Assembly (NCBI GenBank): GCA_019634245.1
Contig: JAHQVR010000088.1
Span: 1-10,712 of the forward strand
DNA from: Gammaproteobacteria bacterium
Lineage (GTDB): Bacteria > Pseudomonadota > Gammaproteobacteria > Granulosicoccales > Granulosicoccaceae
DNA: 10,712 nt
Direction: 5' to 3'
Of the stretch, positions 7,167-10,712 are shown piece by piece. Every line of letters begins with the position of its first letter. The first letter of the stretch is position 1. Under the pieces are notes generated by a model, which was not told the origin of the DNA, did no database searches, and saw nothing but the letters and a program-made list of their open reading frames with translations. The position numbers and the translations under genes are program-made.

Positions 7167-7502
7167 ATGCACGCGAAGCGAATTTGCAGTGTGGAAGATC
7201 TTGTAGCGAACTCTGGTGTCTGTGCGCTGATCGAGAGTAACGGTATAGAGGAACAGGTGGCGCTTTTCTATCTGCCTGCCACCGATAAAAAAGTCTTCGC
7301 CTTGGGCAATTGGGACCCGGTGGGCAAGGCCAATGTGCTGTCACGGGGTATTGTCGGCAATGTCGGCGGCGAGCTGGTAATTGCCTCGCCGATGTATAAG
7401 CAGCATTTTTCACTTACCACTGGTAAGTGCATAGAGCAGGATGTTTCTGTACCCATCTACCCAATCGAGATTAGTGGTGATGATGTCGTGCTAAGTGTCT
7501 GA
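7167..7502 (+). CDS. nirD: Assimilatory nitrite reductase, small subunit (Rieske-like fold)
   Basis: NirD is the 111-residue partner of NirB. It has the Rieske-type beta fold but lacks the CxH and CxxH cluster ligands; its only cysteines are at 7, 19 and 89, so it should not bind a [2Fe-2S] cluster. Typical family blocks are visible: GNWDPVGKANVLSRGIVG and GELVIASPMYKQHFSL, followed by TGKCIEQD. It starts three bases after the nirB stop, with a GGTAAGAG purine stretch overlapping the junction that can act as ribosome binding site. Co-translation with nirB fits a stoichiometric complex. Confidence 0.95.
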   Translation: MHAKRICSVEDLVANSGVCALIESNGIEEQVALFYLPATDKKVFALGNWDPVGKANVLSRGIVGNVGGELVIASPMYKQHFSLTTGKCIEQDVSVPIYPIEISGDDVVLSV

Positions 7503-7507
7503 GCGCC

Positions 7508-10144
7508 ATGTCTGAAATATTGAGCACCTGCCCTTACTGCGGAGTTGGGTGCGGGGTTACCGTGAATGTAGAAAAAGAAACCGGCATCGCGTTAATCCAG
7601 GGTGATAAAACGCATCCTGCAAACTATGGCAGGCTATGTAGTAAGGGCAGCGCTCTCGGCGAAACGCTATTGGGTGCCAACGAAGCCAGGCGATTGACCC
7701 AACCAGTGGTGGATGGCGAAACAGTTAGCTGGGAATGTGCGACAGCGAACATAGCCAGCAAGATTGAAGCGAGCCTTGATCAATACGGCCAAGAGAGTGT
7801 GGCGTTTTATCTTTCCGGGCAGCTACTTACCGAAGACTATTACGTTGCAAACAAGTTGATGAAGGGGTTTATCGGCACTGCCAATGTCGATACCAATTCG
7901 CGGCTGTGTATGTCTTCTGCCGTGGCAGGTTACAAGCGAGCATTTGGGTCAGACACTGTGCCATGTTCCTATGAGGATCTGGAGCAGGCGGAACTGATTG
8001 TTTTGATCGGCTCCAATGCCGCCTGGACACACCCAGTACTCTATCAAAGAATGGCTGCTGCGAAAGAGGCAAACCCGAAGCTGCGTGTCGTGTTAATTGA
8101 CCCGAGAAGAACAGCGACTGCGACCCTAGCAGATTTGCATCTCCAACTTGCCCCCAGTGCTGATGGCTATCTCTTTCAGGGGTTGATGAAATATCTGGTG
8201 GAGCAAGACTTTCTGGATCAATCCTATATCGCCACCAACACAGAAGGTTTCGACAAGGTTCAGCGAGACGCAGAAGCAACAAGCTGGAATGAAGTGGCGA
8301 CCAAAACTGGGTTAGATCAATCGACTCTCGATACGTTTTACCAGTGGTTCGCAGAAACTTCTAAAACAGTCAGCTTTTATTCTCAGGGAATCAACCAGTC
8401 GGCAACGGGAACAGATAAATGTAATGCCATTATTAACTGCCACCTGGCGACCGGGAAAATAGGGTATCCAGGCGCAGGGCCGTTTTCCATTACCGGGCAG
8501 CCCAATGCCATGGGCGGAAGAGAAGTAGGTGGTTTAGCGAATCAACTCGCTGCGCATATGGATTTCGCGCCGGAAGATGTCGACCGGGTGCAACGTTTTT
8601 GGCAGTCCCCCCGCATTGCCACGCAGCCAGGGCTAAAGGCCGTTGATTTGTTTGACGCAATAGAAAAAGGGCAGATCAAGGTACTGTGGATCATGGCAAC
8701 AAACCCTGCCGTTAGCTTGCCCGACTCCAACAAAGTGCGTCGTGCGTTGGCGCAATGCCCGACAGTGATCGTGTCAGACATCACGCATACAGACACAACG
8801 CAATTTGCCAACGTTCTTCTTCCGGCAATGGGTTGGGGCGAAAAAGACGGCACGGTGACCAATTCAGAACGGTGCATCAGCCGCCAACGCGGTTTTCGTA
8901 AAGGGCCGGGAGAAGCCAGGCCCGACTGGTGGGCAATTGCCGAGGTTGCCAAGAAGCTGGGATTTTCCAAAGACTTTAATTTTCTGACCGCGCGGGATAT
9001 TTTTTTGGAACACGCAAAGCTGTCTGGTTTTGAAAATAACGGCGCGCGCGATTTTGATATTAGCGGGTTGTCGGAACTCACCGCCTCTGAATATGACTCC
9101 CTCGCGCCTGTTCAATGGCCTGTGACTGCCCAAAAAACAAATGGAACCGCTCGGATGCTCGAAGATGGTCAATTCTTCACTAAGAGCGGACGTGCGCAGT
9201 TTGTTCCGATCGCACCTGCGCTCGCAAAAAGCGCCGATGCAGAACTGTTATTAAATACCGGCCGCTTGAGAGATCAGTGGCATACCATGACCCGCACCGG
9301 CACGGCACCTAGCTTGACCGCACATGACGACGTGCCGGTGGTAGAAATTCACCCAGAAGATGCACGGGGCCGAGGTTTAAAAAATGATCAATTTGCCAAG
9401 ATCCGCAGTGATCTCGGCGAAGTTATCGGAAGAGTAGAAATCACACACTCTGTTACCCGTGGACAGCTCTTTCAATCCATTCACTGGTCAGATCAATATG
9501 CCAGCCATGCGGTGGTAAGCAACGCGGTGGATATGGAGACTGATCCGATCTCTGGTCAGCCTGAATCAAAGGCATCGGCGGTATTTATTGAACCCTATGA
9601 TTGTGAAGTTTGGGCAAGGGTCGTGAGCCCTAAATCGGTTGCGAGAGAAGGTTGGAATTATTGGGTAGAGACGAAAATTCCGGATGGGTTCGTTTACTTA
9701 CTGGGCGCCGATAACGAGATAGATTGGCGACAGTGGGCGCGCAATTTGATGCCAGATTCTCACTCCACAGAAGCGCCTGACATAACCCAATACGCCAACC
9801 CAATAGAAAAGTCTGAGATAGTCGTGTTCAGCAAAAAAGAAGAGGTTAGCTGTCTGGTGTTCGCGAGCGGTGATGCAGAGAACCTTCCGAGCTTTGTGTG
9901 GATGGAAACGACGTATTCCAAACCACTGAATCAGGCCAAAAAAGAACTGAGAGGAGAGAAGGGGGAACGCAATAAACTCATTTGTGGCTGCTTCAGAACC
10001 TCAAAAAGTACCATTGCCCAATCGATCGCTGGTGGCAATACGTCCATCGACAGTCTTGGAAACAGTTTGGGATGCGGTTCAAAATGCGGCAGCTGTCGAC
10101 CCGAAATCAGTGAGCTATTGGCCGAGAAGCGAGCCGAACTCTGA
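7508..10144 (+). CDS. nasA: Assimilatory nitrate reductase, catalytic subunit
   Basis: NasA reduces nitrate to nitrite at a Mo-bis-MGD centre in the cytoplasm. The 878-residue protein opens with a [4Fe-4S] motif at Cys8, Cys11, Cys15 and Cys44, with Lys46 after the last ligand (LCSKG). Cys134 in NSRLCMSSAVAGY is the expected molybdenum ligand. The molybdopterin oxidoreductase body follows, including GYPGAGPFSITGQPNAMGG and the dinucleotide-binding domain from about residue 578 (LLLNTGRLRDQWHTMTRTG). The C-terminus carries a BFD-like [2Fe-2S] domain with Cys826, Cys828, Cys860 and Cys863, plus an extra Cys856. This extension is typical of Klebsiella-type NasA, about 866 residues, and absent from periplasmic NapA. 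There is no Tat signal. It starts five bases after nirD, without a good Shine-Dalgarno, suggesting coupling. The flavoprotein that usually feeds electrons to this type (NasC/NasB) is not in the window. Confidence 0.95.
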   Translation: MSEILSTCPYCGVGCGVTVNVEKETGIALIQGDKTHPANYGRLCSKGSALGETLLGANEARRLTQPVVDGETVSWECATANIASKIEASLDQYGQESVAFYLSGQLLTEDYYVANKLMKGFIGTANVDTNSRLCMSSAVAGYKRAFGSDTVPCSYEDLEQAELIVLIGSNAAWTHPVLYQRMAAAKEANPKLRVVLIDPRRTATATLADLHLQLAPSADGYLFQGLMKYLVEQDFLDQSYIATNTEGFDKVQRDAEATSWNEVATKTGLDQSTLDTFYQWFAETSKTVSFYSQGINQSATGTDKCNAIINCHLATGKIGYPGAGPFSITGQPNAMGGREVGGLANQLAAHMDFAPEDVDRVQRFWQSPRIATQPGLKAVDLFDAIEKGQIKVLWIMATNPAVSLPDSNKVRRALAQCPTVIVSDITHTDTTQFANVLLPAMGWGEKDGTVTNSERCISRQRGFRKGPGEARPDWWAIAEVAKKLGFSKDFNFLTARDIFLEHAKLSGFENNGARDFDISGLSELTASEYDSLAPVQWPVTAQKTNGTARMLEDGQFFTKSGRAQFVPIAPALAKSADAELLLNTGRLRDQWHTMTRTGTAPSLTAHDDVPVVEIHPEDARGRGLKNDQFAKIRSDLGEVIGRVEITHSVTRGQLFQSIHWSDQYASHAVVSNAVDMETDPISGQPESKASAVFIEPYDCEVWARVVSPKSVAREGWNYWVETKIPDGFVYLLGADNEIDWRQWARNLMPDSHSTEAPDITQYANPIEKSEIVVFSKKEEVSCLVFASGDAENLPSFVWMETTYSKPLNQAKKELRGEKGERNKLICGCFRTSKSTIAQSIAGGNTSIDSLGNSLGCGSKCGSCRPEISELLAEKRAEL

Positions 10145-10195
10145 GAAGAGCAGTATCCCTCCAGGTTTTGAATTTCCCAAATGGATGCTGTCCAG

Positions 10196-10247
10196 AGGCG
10201 TATCGGGAACTTTTATCCAGGCGGCGCGGCAGGCTAGAAATACGCCT
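10196..10247. terminator. Possible bidirectional terminator between nasA and the rhodanese gene
   Basis: AGGCGTAT (10196-10203) pairs perfectly with ATACGCCT (10240-10247) across a 36-base loop. It lies between two convergent genes, about 50 bases after the nasA stop and just beyond the rhodanese stop on the other strand. The downstream sequence on the plus strand is only moderately T-rich and the loop is long, so a terminator role is suggested mainly by position. Confidence 0.35.
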
Positions 10248-10255
10248 GAGCTTTA

Positions 10256-10657
10256 TTACTCTCGCACTACTGGTTTATCTTCTCCAATCCACCCAGAAAT
10301 TCCACTGGTCACATTGTAGACCTCGCTATAACCCAAACCCTTTGATAACCAATTTGCGACTACTTTGGAACGCACACCGGATTCGCAAATCAATACCACC
10401 GGCTGATCTTTGCCAGCGATTGAATTCAGCTCGGCTAGCCACTTCTTAGCATCATAGTCGCCATTTTGATCAAAGAACGTGATCTTGTGGCTCCCCGCCA
10501 CCACCCCGGTAGCAGCCCATTCATCTGCCCGACGCACGTCGACGATCGGTACGCCTTTTTCAATCAGCCCTTGCAGCCCCGAATTCGACACATTCGCGAG
10601 CTCAGCATGCGCCGAATAACCCACCAACAGCAAGAAAACACCCCAAACATACCGCAT
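10256..10657 (-). CDS. Exported single-domain rhodanese-like sulfurtransferase
   Basis: The 133-residue protein starts with a Sec signal peptide (MRYVWGVFLLLVGYSAHA, cleavage near residue 18), followed by one rhodanese domain. The domain entry VPIVDVRRADEWAATG corresponds to the CH2A-type motif, and the active-site loop is CESGVRS with catalytic Cys91 and Arg96. It would carry a persulfide on Cys91 and act in the periplasm; the sulfur donor and acceptor are unknown. The ATG at 10657-10655 is chosen because GGAGAG lies four bases upstream. A TTG four codons earlier would remove that ribosome binding site and extend the signal peptide without need. A TATGAT resembling a -10 box is just upstream, with no good -35. 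It converges on nasA and is probably not part of the nitrate operon. Confidence 0.88.
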   Translation of the reverse strand: MRYVWGVFLLLVGYSAHAELANVSNSGLQGLIEKGVPIVDVRRADEWAATGVVAGSHKITFFDQNGDYDAKKWLAELNSIAGKDQPVVLICESGVRSKVVANWLSKGLGYSEVYNVTSGISGWIGEDKPVVRE

Positions 10658-10712
10658 AAATCTCTCCAATCATCATAGTCGTCTAAGTCTGCCCGAATAG
10701 ACCTAAACCACC

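Noticed and set aside
8542..9081. 179-codon minus-strand frame inside nasA
   Set aside because: It is a shadow of the molybdopterin domain coding sequence, rich in Ser, Arg and Ala, with no motif.
9984..10319. 111-codon plus-strand frame overlapping the nasA end and the rhodanese gene
   Set aside because: It is out of frame with nasA's [2Fe-2S] domain and antisense to the rhodanese end, both well-supported genes. No motif is visible in it.
10685..10694. Fourth copy of the left-edge repeat (aagtctgccc)
   Set aside because: It matches only AAGTCTG and then lacks a T before the C-run; there is no palindrome partner. A seven-base match is expected by chance.

Overview
The window carries a nitrate assimilation operon of a Gram-negative bacterium, most likely a gammaproteobacterium. 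This rests on the gene order (ABC nitrate importer, NADH nitrite reductase, molybdenum nitrate reductase), Sec and Tat signal peptides without lipoboxes, moderate GC content and a sigma-54/NtrC-type control region. No gene pins down the genus.

Layout. Positions 1-164 are C-rich non-coding sequence with three copies of a short repeat, two of which form a perfect 24-bp palindrome. Positions 165-788 encode a small intradiol ring-cleavage dioxygenase with a twin-arginine signal. Positions 789-1267 have no convincing protein gene and form the control region: an NtrC-like upstream dyad near 989-1005 with a second half-site, a very good -24/-12 promoter at 1111-1127, and a structured leader of about 130 nt containing overlapping micro-ORFs. 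Six plus-strand genes follow: nrtA (1268-2641), nrtB (2674-3672), nrtD (3679-4542), nirB (4635-7163), nirD (7167-7502) and nasA (7508-10144). A minus-strand gene for an exported single-domain rhodanese (10256-10657) converges on the operon, with an inverted repeat between the two ends.

How the genes work together. NrtA binds nitrate in the periplasm and NrtB/NrtD import it at the cost of ATP. NasA reduces nitrate to nitrite at a Mo-bis-MGD centre, and NirBD reduces nitrite to ammonium with NAD(P)H through FAD, [2Fe-2S], [4Fe-4S] and siroheme. The promoter type indicates nitrogen-limitation control by NtrC. The long structured leader may add nitrate-responsive control, but I could not match it to the known ANTAR (NasT/NasR) RNA motif. 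No separate NADH-nitrate reductase flavoprotein (NasC/NasB type), siroheme synthase, nasST regulators or second transporter lies in the window.

The coding content is a well-known pathway, and I see no undescribed multi-gene system. The points most worth checking are the control region, the leader with its ATGA-linked micro-ORFs, the source of electrons for NasA, the repeat/C-tract region at the left edge, and the exported dioxygenase.
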